A DNA stretch of 64,000 nt from Stropharia rugosoannulata (lineage: Eukaryota; Basidiomycota; Agaricomycetes; Agaricales; Strophariaceae). Positions within the stretch are counted from its first letter, which is position 1; every line of letters begins with the position of its first letter. Location of the stretch: the NCBI GenBank assembly GCA_028532985.1, contig JANCIK010000010.1, positions 620,001 through 684,000 of the forward strand, given 5' to 3'. The position numbers were made by a program, and so were the translations under genes. A model generated the notes under the pieces. It did no database searches. It worked only from the letters and a program-made list of their open reading frames with translations, and was not told where the DNA came from. Shown in pieces: positions 46,001-55,283 of the stretch.

Positions 46001-49000
46001 GTGTGTCTCTTTCAGAACACGCTCACGAAGGTTGGCAATGTCTGGTACAAAAATGCGGTTATACCAGGTTGCGAGACCTTGGTTGAACTCCCAGCCATGC
46101 TGCTTGAGACGGTGTGATGCTTCGTGCGCTTGCGAAAGAGTCCAGTGTGAGCGGATTTCTTCGATAAGGGGCGAGGGGGTGTAAGAAATCTCCGAGGTGA
46201 GGCGACGGATGTGCTCCGGTTTGAGGAGGGTGATGGAATCATTGTCGTTGTGGCCCTTGTCATAATCCGGGCGGCGGGAGAGAGCATCAGAACATATCAT
46301 GGTTGGGCCAGGTCGGTGTGTGAGGGTGAAGTTGAAGTCAGCGAGCTCGAGAGACCAGCGCGCCTGGCGACGGTTGAGTTTCTGAGCATTCATGAAGTAT
46401 TGTAAGTTTTTATGGTCTGACAGAATTTCGAAGGGGGTAGCAGATCCGTGGAGGTAGCGTCGCCATTCGGAGAGAGCACGCATTATTGAGAGTAGTTCCC
46501 GGTCGTGGATCTCGTAGTTGCGTTCGACATCATTGAGGGATTTAGACAAGAATGCGACAGGACGCCATGCTGAGCCGGAGAGCTGGCTGAGGACTGCGCC
46601 AGTAGCGTAACCAGATGAGTCGGCCTCTACGCGAAAGGGGGCGTCGTCCAATGGGAGAGCGAGAACAGGGTCAGAGATAATAGATGCCCGTAGCGCATCA
46701 AAGGCAGCCTGTTCTGCATCGGACCAGGTCCAGTCGACATTACCACAAAGACGGTTGAGCCGAGAGGCAGTAGCGGCAAAATTCTTGATGAATCGACAAT
46801 AGAAGTTGGCGAAACCGAGGAACTGCTGTACGTCCTTTTTGCATTTTGGGGTTGGCCAGGAGGCAACGGCCTCGAGCTTCTTCGGGTCCATCTGTAGTTG
46901 GCCATGAGAAACAACAACACCCAGGTATTCAACTTCTGCAGCTTCGAAAACGCACTTCTCTGGCTTGAGGCAGAGGTTGTTAGCTAATAGGGTAGACATG
47001 ACCTGGTGAGTGATGACGCGGTGGGTCGCGAGGTCGTCCGTGAAGATTAGGATGTCATCCATATAGATAATGACATGGCCACCGAGGATTAAATCCCTGA
47101 AGAGGTCGTTCATCATGTTCTGGAAGGTAGCGGGAGAATTTGTGAGGCCGAAGAACATTACGAGGGGTTCGAATAGTCCTCGGTTTGTGATGAAAGCCGC
47201 TTTATGCTCATCGCCATCCTTCATGCGTACATTATTGTAGCCCCAGCGGATGTCGAGCTTTGTGAAGAAGCGAGCACCCTTTAATTTGTCCATAAGGTCG
47301 GCTATAAGTGGGAGTGGTGATACGCTCGTGCGTGCTATGGGCGCGGAAACCACACCACACACACACACTCAATGCCATCAGAAAACCCTGATTTTGCTAC
47401 AGCCACCTACACAGCACTCTATAGCCGTGTAGCACTGTAGCAAATCCCCCCCTCTATACAGCACACCTGAGAAGCTACATAGGGCAATGTGTTTGCTACA
47501 TATTACTATATAGCACACTGATATAGCTATGTAGCGCTACAGAGAAAGTTGCAGAAATTATACATTGCACCTAAAACTAGCCTTACATGATTGTGTCTTC
47601 GGTTAACATCACACTTTATGTATTTCAGAAAACAATTTATATTGCATGGTTATATGTACCGTAAGCAATAATGATGCTCTACTACCTATGAACAGACAGG
47701 CAACTGCAAAGGCCTACATACCTTCCTCCCAACTGTGGGACAAGGGGGGACTGCGACGAGTAACAGCAGCTGCATTGGCAATGTCTGCTACATCCAAAGA
47801 TACAGGCAGCCTAATCAAAGGGTGTAAGTGCCATTACATTGGAAGAAAGCAAGGTCAGACTTACCAGGCAACCTGCATCGGACGAGTCTTGGACGAGTCC
47901 CAACATGGTGACAAGTCACAGCAATGACGACAGACGACTGTCGACATCCGCTGTGACCCAGATCTTAACATCCCAGGGAGCTCCACTGATACTATCACCA
48001 TCAGTGATTATGCATGTAATCGGACAACGGAGACTCACTGAGCATCAGGGAAGAGCAGCGCCAGGAATATGAGGAGGCTGCCAAAGCTGCAGCCAATGTC
48101 TGCAAACTCGGGGGTGTTGCATGTGGCGGCAAGTCATGGCACAGCTGCTGCAATCCAGGTTGTAGCAGAATTCATGTAGTAGATATGCATGGTGCAGGAG
48201 GGGGATGGTCAACAGGGAATTCAAACAAAGACAGCTAGTACTCACTTTCATGTGCATCTACAGGTCATGCAACAGCACCCCTCCGTCATCCCTTCCATGG
48301 AGCACAATCATATCCGTGCATATGTTGGCTGTGGTGACTAACGAGCAGTGGAGAATAAAGATGGGATGAAGGAAAGCCACAAGCAGCGCCGTGACGTGGC
48401 GGCCATGAACATATCACGTGTTGTATTTAGGGCGGCTCTAGTGGACTTTAAACGAAGAAAATATGCTTGTGGCAAGTTTTGCTCAAACTTGCCACGAAAT
48501 TGGTTCAGCTTAAACTTATTTCCCACGCACCATTAATTGGTTATAGCTGGTGTATGTACGGTATACATCTGTGTAGCAACCAGGTACAACTCTGTAGTAC
48601 TGTATACTTATAAATAAATAATTTATAGTGCTATGTAGCTCATGCCATAACTATAGGTGCTAGTACGTGCTACAGTGCTACAACAGTCTTACCCTGTGAC
48701 TATAATTAACTATACCAAAAATCCGGTTTTTCTGATGGCGCAGAATGCGAGGGCGCTTCACACGGCTTCTAGCCAAACCCCAAAACAACTCACAATTGCG
48801 AGCCGGAACGAACTAAAGGCGAGAAGAAAACGCGAGAGTGTAAGCTGCTACGACAGCTTCGAACCACTCTCGGACGCTGGACGCAGCGAGGACGCAACGG
48901 GGACGCTAAAATGAAGGTAAACGATTGTCGGGGATCTATTCTTCTTGTCCTCTACTTATTACATGCTTTAAATACCGTATGTACCCTGTAACTCTACTGT

Positions 49001-52000
49001 AACCGTTCCTATAAATCCCTGTGCTTATTGTTCCTGTAAATGCGTGGCACGGAACGCTACGGCTCTGCGCAACATGCGTGTTCCTCGAGGCGGGCGCTTA
49101 ATGGGCGCTTAATCCGCAACATGCCGAAACGGCTGTTTCCGAGCACAGCGCGGCGCCGTGCTCATCATCTCCTCCCAACTTAGCTTCTGACTGTCCCCAG
49201 TCAGCCGTAAACAAAGCTTGACAGCTGTGGGAGTGTGCCAGTCTGCGAAGCGGATGTGTGAAGCGAGGGGGGGCGGTGTCAAGATACTCGGGACGCAGTG
49301 GGGACTTACAGACGTCGAGAACCAATACTACGAGCCTGCGACGCTCTGGAGAACTGCTGCGAATAAAGACAATGCACAAAACCCAATTCCAAACGCTTTA
49401 TCTGGCGCACGACGTGTTGTAGACGCATAACACGAGCTGAATGGGAAGGGAGACAACTGGAAGCGATGTGACCGAGTCCTAATCAATCTGGACTTGACTA
49501 GATCGAAGCAGGGTGCCTGAGGGAACTGCAAAGCCGATAGGAAATCTACAGAAACGTGAGAGGCACAGAAGCCAACGCAAACGGTGCTGAGGTCGAGTAC
49601 ATGGCCTGGGGAACTCCGCTGAGAGGCGCTAAGGAAATGCTAGTACCATGCGCAGCTGTTCTGGAATGCGGCAAGTGAGCATGGGGCGCAACGCCGGTGC
49701 AATGGCGCTCTGGACTGGTCTGAGAGATGCTGGAATCAAGTGGCGCATACTGAGTAGCACAAATGACCTGAGATCGCAAGCTGACGAGCCTTGCTTCGAT
49801 ATCCGCAATCCTGGCGTCTGTGGCAACGAGATACTGTGCATCAGAGGACGAAGGCAACACAGAGGCGACTGCAGCACTTGAAACGACGGGAGGCGTCAAA
49901 TATAGTGTGCTCAAACCATGAGGGTCGACTTTATCCGGTGTGCGGCGTGTCCTAGACGCGAGACACAAGCTGTGTGGCGAGGGCACCGACTGGAGACGTT
50001 GGGGGCCAACAAAAACCTGTTCTGACTCGACGAGCGCGCGGCTAGTTACGCAAAGCGACGGTTGCGAAGAGCGGGGGTCTCTAGACAATACGCGAGGCGC
50101 GACAGGGGACGTGAGCGGCGCTGGAGACGATACAGACACAGATAACGGCTGCACAACTTCTTGAGGCGCTGGGACAACACTGTGACGGTAAACAAGCGCT
50201 CTAGAGCGCGGCAAGTCAATCTGTGGCGTAACAACGGCGGCGGCGACTCCTGTATACTTCTGGGACATGCTGGACACATCTGGGGCTGACGCAAAGACGT
50301 TGACGAGCTGGGGACGCAGACTGACGAGTTCTGCCTCGATCTCCGCAATGCGAGCGTCAATATCCGCGAGGTACTGCGCATTATGCGACGTAGCCGACGA
50401 GGGGACGAGGTTACGAGTGGCGGCGGCGTTCACGACAGGAAGGGGAGGCAGAGCGAATGTACTCAACTGCTGGGGATGTCTTCTGTACCATTCGTCGAAC
50501 TTATCCTTGAGAAACCGACCTGGGGTGTCCTCTGGAACGTAAGCGCCGGTGGGGAGCACTACCTTGCTTTCTGTATTGCGAATAACTTTCCCTAAGCGTG
50601 CGTAGTCGTAAACAGAGGCGCATTGACGAATAAAATGATTGTCTCCGCAGAACTTGCACTTCAGAACGCGAGCCTTTTTCCTGGGGCGAAGTTGCGACGT
50701 AGACGCTGGCTGGGACATGCTGGTGATCGCCTGAACGATTGTCTTTGCAAATGCCACAAGCATTGCGCGAAATTCATCGAGATTGGCGCAAGAACTCGAA
50801 GGCGACGACTGGGGTGGTAGAGGCGACGAGGGGTGCGACTGAACTGATGGTGAAGCGCGCAAAACAAAGACGGCGGCGGCGTAGACATCTGAGACGGTGT
50901 GTGGCATGTCAGGGAAGTGATCTGGGCGCTTAAGCGTTAAACGCGTCGAGATCTTTGTCCAAAGCTCTGGCGGAAAAGCGCGAGGGTAGAGGCGCATCTG
51001 CTCTAGGTCGGATAGCCGTTTCTTCGCAATAAGGAAGTAAGAAATCTCCAGGAAACGTGCGTGGTATGCGGAGAGGTCGTCTAGAGTGTGTATTCCTGTG
51101 CGCAAACGCGTCTGGACCAGAGAATCGAGATCTGCAAAAGAAAACCTATAGTCGTCGCAGGCGGAGGGATACAGGTCGAAGACTGCACGCTTAAACTCGT
51201 CAAAAGTCGATTTATTGTCCAAAAACTGAGGAAGTGACTCCCAGACATCGGCGATATCGATATCCACGTAACGGACGGCATAGCGCTTCTGCTGAGCGAC
51301 AGAGGCGACGCAAGATGTGCTGAACAAGTACTCGAGGTCACCAAAGTAACGCTTGAGCTCTCGGGGCTTTGCTGGGTCGAACGAGGGTGCGCGACGGTCT
51401 CCAAAGGCGGGAATAATAAGGGACATGATGGAAAACGAGCGTCGAATGGCGAAAGAGTGTTGTAGAAATTAAATGGAATTATTATGTAAAAATTGCGGAT
51501 TGAAGGGAATGTTAGCTGAAGTCCAGTGTATAGGAAGCAAAACCCCTCGCGGTGGGCTCCAATATGATACGCTCGTGCGTGCTATGGGCGCGGAAACCAC
51601 ACCACACACACACACTCAATGCGCAGAATGCGAGGGCGCTTCACACGGCTTCTAGCCAAACCCCAAAACAACTCACAATTGCGAGCCGGAACGAACTAAA
51701 GGCGAGAAGAAAACGCGAGAGTGTAAGCTGCTACGACAGCTTCGAACCACTCTCGGACGCTGGACGCAGCGAGGACGCAACGGGGACGCTAAAATGAAGG
51801 TAAACGATTGTCGGGGATCTATTCTTCTTGTCCTCTACTTATTACATGCTTTAAATACCGTATGTACCCTGTAACTCTACTGTAACCGTTCCTATAAATC
51901 CCTGTGCTTATTGTTCCTGTAAATGCGTGGCACGGAACGCTACGGCTCTGCGCAACATGCGTGTTCCTCGAGGCGGGCGCTTAATGGGCGCTTAATCCGC

Positions 52001-52825
52001 AACATGCCGAAACGGCTGTTTCCGAGCACAGCGCGGCGCCGTGCTCATCAGTGGGTATCTGTTTCGAATGGTCATCTCGTTCAAAAAGTTGGTTGAAAGT
52101 CCTCGAGGATGGCAAGGACGTCCGGGACGCCACCCAGGGCGTCCAGCCGCGTGCGAAGATGCGCGATGCGAGCTAGAAGTGAAAACTTTTGGTATTCAAC
52201 TAGTTTCGCGGTATGTTCATTGACTACAAGCGGAAAATCGTGCTCTACGGCGAGGAAGAGGGCGGGGTCGTCGGAGGAGAGAAGATCAGGGAGTGAGTCT
52301 GGGGTGTCAGAGCGTGGGGAAACCGGTGACGTAGGCGAGAAGTCCGGCGAGGACGTGGGCTCGGGAGAAACAGGGGTGTGAGAATCCAGGGTAAGAGGGG
52401 GGGGGGGAAAAAAAAGGTGTTGTTTTGATGTACCTTTGACCTAATGTCAGGATGAAGATCCCGAACGAAGAGGCAAGGCGGGAATGGGAAAACGAGGTGT
52501 ATTGGCGGGGACCGACAAGGTCAAAGGTGAGGAGTACATATGAGTTGAGTGGCTATGCTATATGTACGATCTACGGTAGGGTAAACAAGTGTATACAGGC
52601 CTGAAAGGGCAGTCGATCAGCCGAACGGGGGTGAGGTCTGAGAGGTCATGACACCTTTCGCAACATTTGCAGACTATTATACAGCAGCAGGAAATTTTGT
52701 GAGCCAGTCCTTGCTCCCCCGATTATGAGCTATTAATAATTTTACTGCCTGCATCCAATCCACCGTAGCTCGGTCTTAACAAACTTGACTTTTCCAGCGG
52801 GTGGCCGGTTGTCCAGCCTACGTAA
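43040..52825 (+). CDS. GH43 arabinanase-like gene (copy 2), intron split by a nested retrotransposon
   Basis: Start MSALHILTLLLAFAYNVLS (signal peptide) then EYPAPQAVTGNT. Catalytic motifs follow the family: base Asp in VHDPSIC, pKa-tuning Asp in DYN...DIDPN, and a putative acid Glu in AIEGNTIF. Many short introns. The exon ending LVY ends with one base of the His codon at a GTGAGT donor (near 44450). The partner acceptor TTGCAG lies after 52658, beyond the outer gypsy element. Joining across restores the family motif LVYHYYTAAGNF, followed by LGLNKLDFSSGWPVVQPT and TAA at 52823. Without the insertion that intron would be about 57 nt. Coding exons seem undamaged, but expression through an 8.2-kb intron is doubtful. 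Could be called a pseudogene. Confidence 0.85.
44485..44489. repeat. 5-bp target site duplication of the outer gypsy (left)
   Basis: CCTTT before the left LTR; CCTTT again at 52654-52658 after the right LTR. Confidence 0.95.
44490..44693 (-). repeat. gypsy 3' LTR (204 bp)
   Basis: TG...CA ended; carries AGGTCAAAGGT at 44563-44573 on the plus strand, the presumed 5' end of R. Confidence 0.93.
44705..47317 (-). pseudogene. gypsy Pol: RT (part), RNase H, integrase
   Basis: Open for about 870 codons, but the N-terminus is cut by the inner element; the first 16 or so codons of the extended frame come from that element's LTR. RT begins PLIADLMDKLKGARFFTKLD and has IYMDDILIF and YLGVVVSHGQLQMDPKK. 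RNase H has FRVEADSSGYATGAVLSQ and YEIHDRELLSIMRAL. The integrase has the zinc part HNAITSGHPGRSKT...CPTCQHSK and D (CDFITDLP), D (ISDRGPQF), E (QTDGQTERINQELE). The GPF/Y-like tail HGPFKVISQVGSSSFKLELP leads to a weak chromodomain-like end (DATWTPAS). The missing RT start is on the far side of the insertion. Confidence 0.93.
47314..47317. repeat. 4-bp target site duplication of the inner LTR element (left)
   Basis: GTGG, repeated at 52051-52054. Removing the insertion and one GTGG restores the RT motif NRYPLPLIADLM in frame. Confidence 0.93.
47318..49167 (-). repeat. inner element 3' LTR, split by a DNA transposon
   Basis: Segments 47318-47375 and 48738-49167 together (sharing the GC duplication) equal the 486-bp partner. 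It contains a (CA)n tract and a short tandem GGGCGCTTAAT pair near the end. Confidence 0.93.
47374..48739. mobile_element. 1362-bp non-autonomous DNA transposon in the inner LTR
   Basis: Element 47376-48737, flanked by GC (47374-47375 and 48738-48739), a 2-bp duplication shown by comparison with the intact LTR at 51611-51630. Termini CATCAGAAAA are exact inverted repeats, continuing imperfectly through about CC-GATTTT. Both subterminal zones (47398-47560 and 48540-48690) are full of GTAGC/GCTAC motifs, including an inverted pair GTAGCACTGTAGC, which look like transposase-binding arrays. Frames up to 93 codons inside have no recognisable product. A 2-bp duplication and CA ends would fit CACTA/Mirage-like (CMC) elements, but this is not firm. 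Confidence 0.88.
49546..51426 (-). CDS. Gag protein of the inner LTR element
   Basis: 626-residue frame starting MSLIIPAFGDRRAPSFDPAK. The N-terminal half is a retrotransposon capsid domain (PRELKRYFGDLEYLF, ESLPQFLDNKSTFDEFKRAVFDLYP, HARFLEISYFLIAKKRLSD). A zinc knuckle CKFCGDNHFIRQC (C-X2-C-X4-H-X4-C) lies near residue 261 after a KKAR basic patch. The C-terminal half holds two diverged copies of an approximately 85-residue module with a coiled-coil core (AQYLADIDARIAEIEAELVS and AQYLVATDARIADIEARLVS). No protease or polymerase motif. An intact frame without Pol suggests selection for Gag itself, with enzymes supplied in trans. Confidence 0.88.
   Translation of the reverse strand: MSLIIPAFGDRRAPSFDPAKPRELKRYFGDLEYLFSTSCVASVAQQKRYAVRYVDIDIADVWESLPQFLDNKSTFDEFKRAVFDLYPSACDDYRFSFADLDSLVQTRLRTGIHTLDDLSAYHARFLEISYFLIAKKRLSDLEQMRLYPRAFPPELWTKISTRLTLKRPDHFPDMPHTVSDVYAAAVFVLRASPSVQSHPSSPLPPQSSPSSSCANLDEFRAMLVAFAKTIVQAITSMSQPASTSQLRPRKKARVLKCKFCGDNHFIRQCASVYDYARLGKVIRNTESKVVLPTGAYVPEDTPGRFLKDKFDEWYRRHPQQLSTFALPPLPVVNAAATRNLVPSSATSHNAQYLADIDARIAEIEAELVSLRPQLVNVFASAPDVSSMSQKYTGVAAAVVTPQIDLPRSRALVYRHSVVPAPQEVVQPLSVSVSSPAPLTSPVAPRVLSRDPRSSQPSLCVTSRALVESEQVFVGPQRLQSVPSPHSLCLASRTRRTPDKVDPHGLSTLYLTPPVVSSAAVASVLPSSSDAQYLVATDARIADIEARLVSLRSQVICATQYAPLDSSISQTSPERHCTGVAPHAHLPHSRTAAHGTSISLAPLSGVPQAMYSTSAPFALASVPLTFL
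51546..51562 (-). promoter_or_regulatory. inner element primer binding site
   Basis: TGGAGCCCACCGCGAGG on the minus strand, complementary to a tRNA 3' end terminating in CCA. The matching tRNA species was not identified. Confidence 0.65.
51565..52050 (-). repeat. inner element 5' LTR (486 bp, intact)
   Basis: TGATACGC...CTCATCA, identical by eye to the split copy outside the inserted DNA transposon. Confidence 0.93.
52051..52396 (-). pseudogene. gypsy Gag N-terminal remnant fused to the RT start
   Basis: On the minus strand a frame of about 100 codons (PVSPEPTSSPDFSPTSPVSP ... LPDLLSSDDPALFLAVEHDF ... RIAHLRTRLDALGGVPDVL) resembles the N-terminus of a fungal gypsy Gag. It then runs, in a shifted frame and without any protease, into LNEMTIRNRYPL, the classical RT start interrupted by the inner element. 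Only about 380 bp separate the PBS from this motif, so most of Gag, the protease and the RT head were deleted. No ATG is visible for the remnant. Confidence 0.75.
52397..52415. repeat. G11-A8 homopolymer pair
   Basis: Eleven G followed by eight A just inside the gypsy 5' LTR leader; length may be sequencing-sensitive. Confidence 0.8.
52432..52442 (-). promoter_or_regulatory. gypsy self-priming PBS (Tf1-like)
   Basis: Minus-strand AGGTCAAAGGT, two bases inside the 5' LTR. It is exactly complementary to ACCTTTGACCT within the LTR (plus 52518-52528, read on the minus strand), the likely transcript 5' end. The tRNA-type TGG start is absent. Tf1/sushi elements use an 11-nt match of this kind for self-priming. 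Confidence 0.75.
52445..52653 (-). repeat. gypsy 5' LTR (209 bp)
   Basis: Pairs with 44490-44693. Contains the presumed start of R at 52528, giving R-U5 of 84 nt. Confidence 0.93.
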
Positions 52826-53769
52826 GAAAAGAATCACCCAAACGTGTAGGTGGAGTTTCACTCCTTATTTAACGTCGTTGGTATAACAGAAGTCGGGAAT
52901 ACAGCCAGGAAGACATAGGAAAATCTATGGAAAATCCATTCTACACCGATATGACTGGAGTGCGAGTACTTATCCGAATGGCAAAGTAATATGTTTATGC
53001 TTCTAGCGGAAACGTCGACTACCAGTACCGGACAAATGAGTTGAGTATAACATTTCCGCGGACCCAACGCGGACTCCATCAGCAACGCATTTTTATCGCG
53101 CATGTCAATGAAGTACTTAGCCATACGATCTCGAAACTGGATTGCTGGAGAATTAGACACACGCTTTCAATAGTAGGTATTTGACGCTCCCAGGCGGACT
53201 TGAGTAGTCAGATATGCTCCGATCTCTTGGGAATGAGTAGCCTTCTTGTAGCAGCGTAGAAGCGGGATTTCTTTCTTTATATATTGGATTCAGGGTACCC
53301 CGGGGCGCCCTTCGGTAAGCAATCGGCAAGGATTCACTGCTTGCTTCAGGGTACTTTCATCAACTCACTGGCGCGCGGGCAAGCCACGTCTGCTGATAAA
53401 CGGTGATAGCGCCTACTTCGCGCTCACTGATGATGGCCGGCTTCGTGTTACCTCGACCCAAGTCAATATACTCCCATTTAGTATTTATTGGTCAAATACC
53501 GGAATCTGACCAATAATCGGTGCCGACTGAGTAGGACTGAGGCTGGACTCACACAGTCAAAACTACTATGTTCGTACCAGATTATGATGAAATCATTTTC
53601 ACAGAGATAATTGGATCATTGAATGTCGATCACTGCTGACAAATCATCCGATTTGGGAGATTTCATACATCATACCGTCCATATCAAGAAAGAAATTTGT
53701 CATAGCGTTAGGTGATATGTACAATGGATTTGCGAGTTGACCGCCTCAACCTCGTAGTATTATGACTCG
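52826..53769. other. intergenic, nothing recognised
   Basis: 3' region of GH43 copy 2. The 100-codon minus frame at 52858-53160 has no recognisable features. Confidence 0.4.
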
Positions 53770-53776
53770 TATAAAA
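53770..53776 (+). promoter_or_regulatory. TATA box of the epimerase-like gene
   Basis: TATAAAA about 80 nt upstream of the ATG at 53851. Confidence 0.55.
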
Positions 53777-53850
53777 GACAAGCATGTACCCAAGGAATTG
53801 TCCAGTCAATAATTACATCCCACTCTTCACTCTCCAATCTTTCTGTACAA

Positions 53851-55283
53851 ATGGCCGCTAAACTCAGGATCTTCCTCACAGGCGCAACAGGTATGTTAAA
53901 TACATGAGCTCGGCTTTCGGCGTGCATAACGCGTTTATATAGGATATGTCGGCGGCTGTGTTCTCTCTCGTCTTATCCAACATAAAGACAGAGCACTGTT
54001 CGATATCACTGCTCTGGTGCGCTCTGAAGAGAAGGCAGCCAAGGTGAAGACTTTGGGAGTCAACGTTGTTGTAGGGTCCTACACGGCTCCTGACCTAACA
54101 TACCTCACCGAAGAGGTATCCAAGGCAGACATTGTTATCACGATTGTGGGCATATCTCCCTGACTGTCCAGTTATTGACTTTTCCTAACTCGATACCTTG
54201 TCGATACCAGGCCGATTCAGACACGCTACCGACTACGCAAGCTATTCTCAAAGGTCTCAAAATAAAACAGGCGACATCGGGAAAACCTCCCATCTTTATC
54301 CATACCGTATGTGCTATTCGGCATCATTTGATATCATACTGACACCACAAAAATCAGTCTGGTTCAGGTGATTAACCACCATTAAAATTGTTTTGACAGC
54401 GCCGTCTAAATTCAACTTTTATATTGCAGCGTTCATCACGGACGACGCTCAAGGTCTTACCTCTGAGCACATTACATACAGTGACTTGGACGTCGAGAAG
54501 CTGGACTCAATTCCTGAAAGCAAGATACACAGAAATGTGGATAAGGCCATAATCGAAGCGGATAGAGCTGGCTATGTCAAGTCATACATAATTGTTCCTT
54601 GTAGGCTATTTCATTGCGAAATGGTGTCACGATAGCTAACAAAAGTGTATCTTTAGGTGCTATTTTTGGTCGTCCATCAGGCATAGTCGCAGACTTGGGA
54701 GTACAGATTATGACATCGCTCGTACTTCAATATTTTATAAAGCCATGTATTCCGAGGAAGCGGGGTGGATACTTCGGGAAAGGTTTTAATCGCTGGCCCT
54801 CTGTATCAGTTGATGAAAGTAAGTGTCACACTGTGCTATATGCGCCGCGCCTAACAATTTTTGCCTTGTATATTAGCCGCCGATTTCTACACTGTTCTGC
54901 TCGATGCCCTGCTTCAGAATACAGACGGTCCTGGACATGGCCCCGAAGGGTTTTACTTCTTGGAAAGTGACTCTTATGCATTCATTGATATGTCCCGTAC
55001 TATCTCGGAAGCATTGGTTGAGTTCGGAGCTGGAACAGATTTAGACCCAAGTCCGTATAGTCAGGAAGAGATTGACACTATTTTTGGGGTAAGCGCTCAG
55101 TTCTTTATTAATGTCACCGTTGTAACACTCCCACTCTAGCCTTTCTGGAAAATCATTGCTACCAATTGCTATGCCAGAGGAGAGCGTTCTCGCTCTCTCG
55201 GATGGAGCCCAAAGAGTAGCAAGGCCGATTATTTGGCTTTTATAAAGGAGGAAGTTCGGTTATTGGTCACAGAGACCAAGTAG
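53851..55283 (+). CDS. NAD(P)-binding epimerase/dehydratase-like protein (atypical SDR)
   Basis: Start MAAKLRIFLTGATGYVGG: the first strand and glycine motif GATGYVGG follow directly, with an intron inside GATG (GTATGT near 53892). Then RLIQHKDRALFDITALVRSEEKAAKVKTLGVNVVVG is the second strand with the Arg that favours NADP. Later parts: KADIVITI, PIFIHTSG, SYIIVPGAIFGRPSG (an atypical SDR Pro-X-X-hydrophobic-Gly patch), FYFLESDSYAFIDMSRTISEALVEFG and a C-terminal WSPKSSKADYLAFIKEEVRLLV. About 350 residues, several introns, stop at 55281. The classical YxxxK is not obvious, as in NmrA/isoflavone-reductase-like members. Substrate unknown; cytosolic. Confidence 0.85.

Larger units (their letters stand above)
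47318..52050 (-). mobile_element. Gag-only LTR retrotransposon (TR-GAG type) inside gypsy RT
   Basis: 4733 bp, or about 3.4 kb without the DNA transposon in its 3' LTR. LTRs are 486 bp (51565-52050; the other copy 47318-49167 after removing the insert), begin TGATACGC and end CTCATCA, and read as identical. A 4-bp GTGG duplication flanks it. PBS: TGGAGCCCACCGCGAGG on the minus strand, three bases from the 5' LTR. Polypurine tract: GGGAGGAGA beside the 3' LTR. The only coding frame is Gag; no protease, RT or integrase exists, so it must use enzymes of another element. Confidence 0.93.
44490..52653 (-). mobile_element. outer Ty3/gypsy retrotransposon (defective, nested host)
   Basis: 8164 bp including nested elements, about 3.4 kb by itself. 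LTRs 44490-44693 and 52445-52653 start TGTCAGG and end TCATGACA. They differ by one base and one 5-bp indel. It lies antisense to the GH43 gene in an intron. Internal order on the minus strand: self-priming PBS, a Gag N-terminal remnant, RT (interrupted), RNase H, integrase, and a G-rich polypurine tract (GAGGAGGGGGTGA) next to the left LTR. Confidence 0.95.

Noticed and set aside
47318..47368. Gypsy Pol starting at 47368
   Set aside because: The start would be GTG and the first residues are encoded by the inner element's LTR; the true RT start lies across the insertion at about 52060-52090.
44705..51426. Gag at 49546-51426 and Pol at 44705-47317 as one gypsy element
   Set aside because: They lie in different elements: the Gag frame is between its own 486-bp LTRs and GTG G-type duplications, which interrupt the Pol frame.
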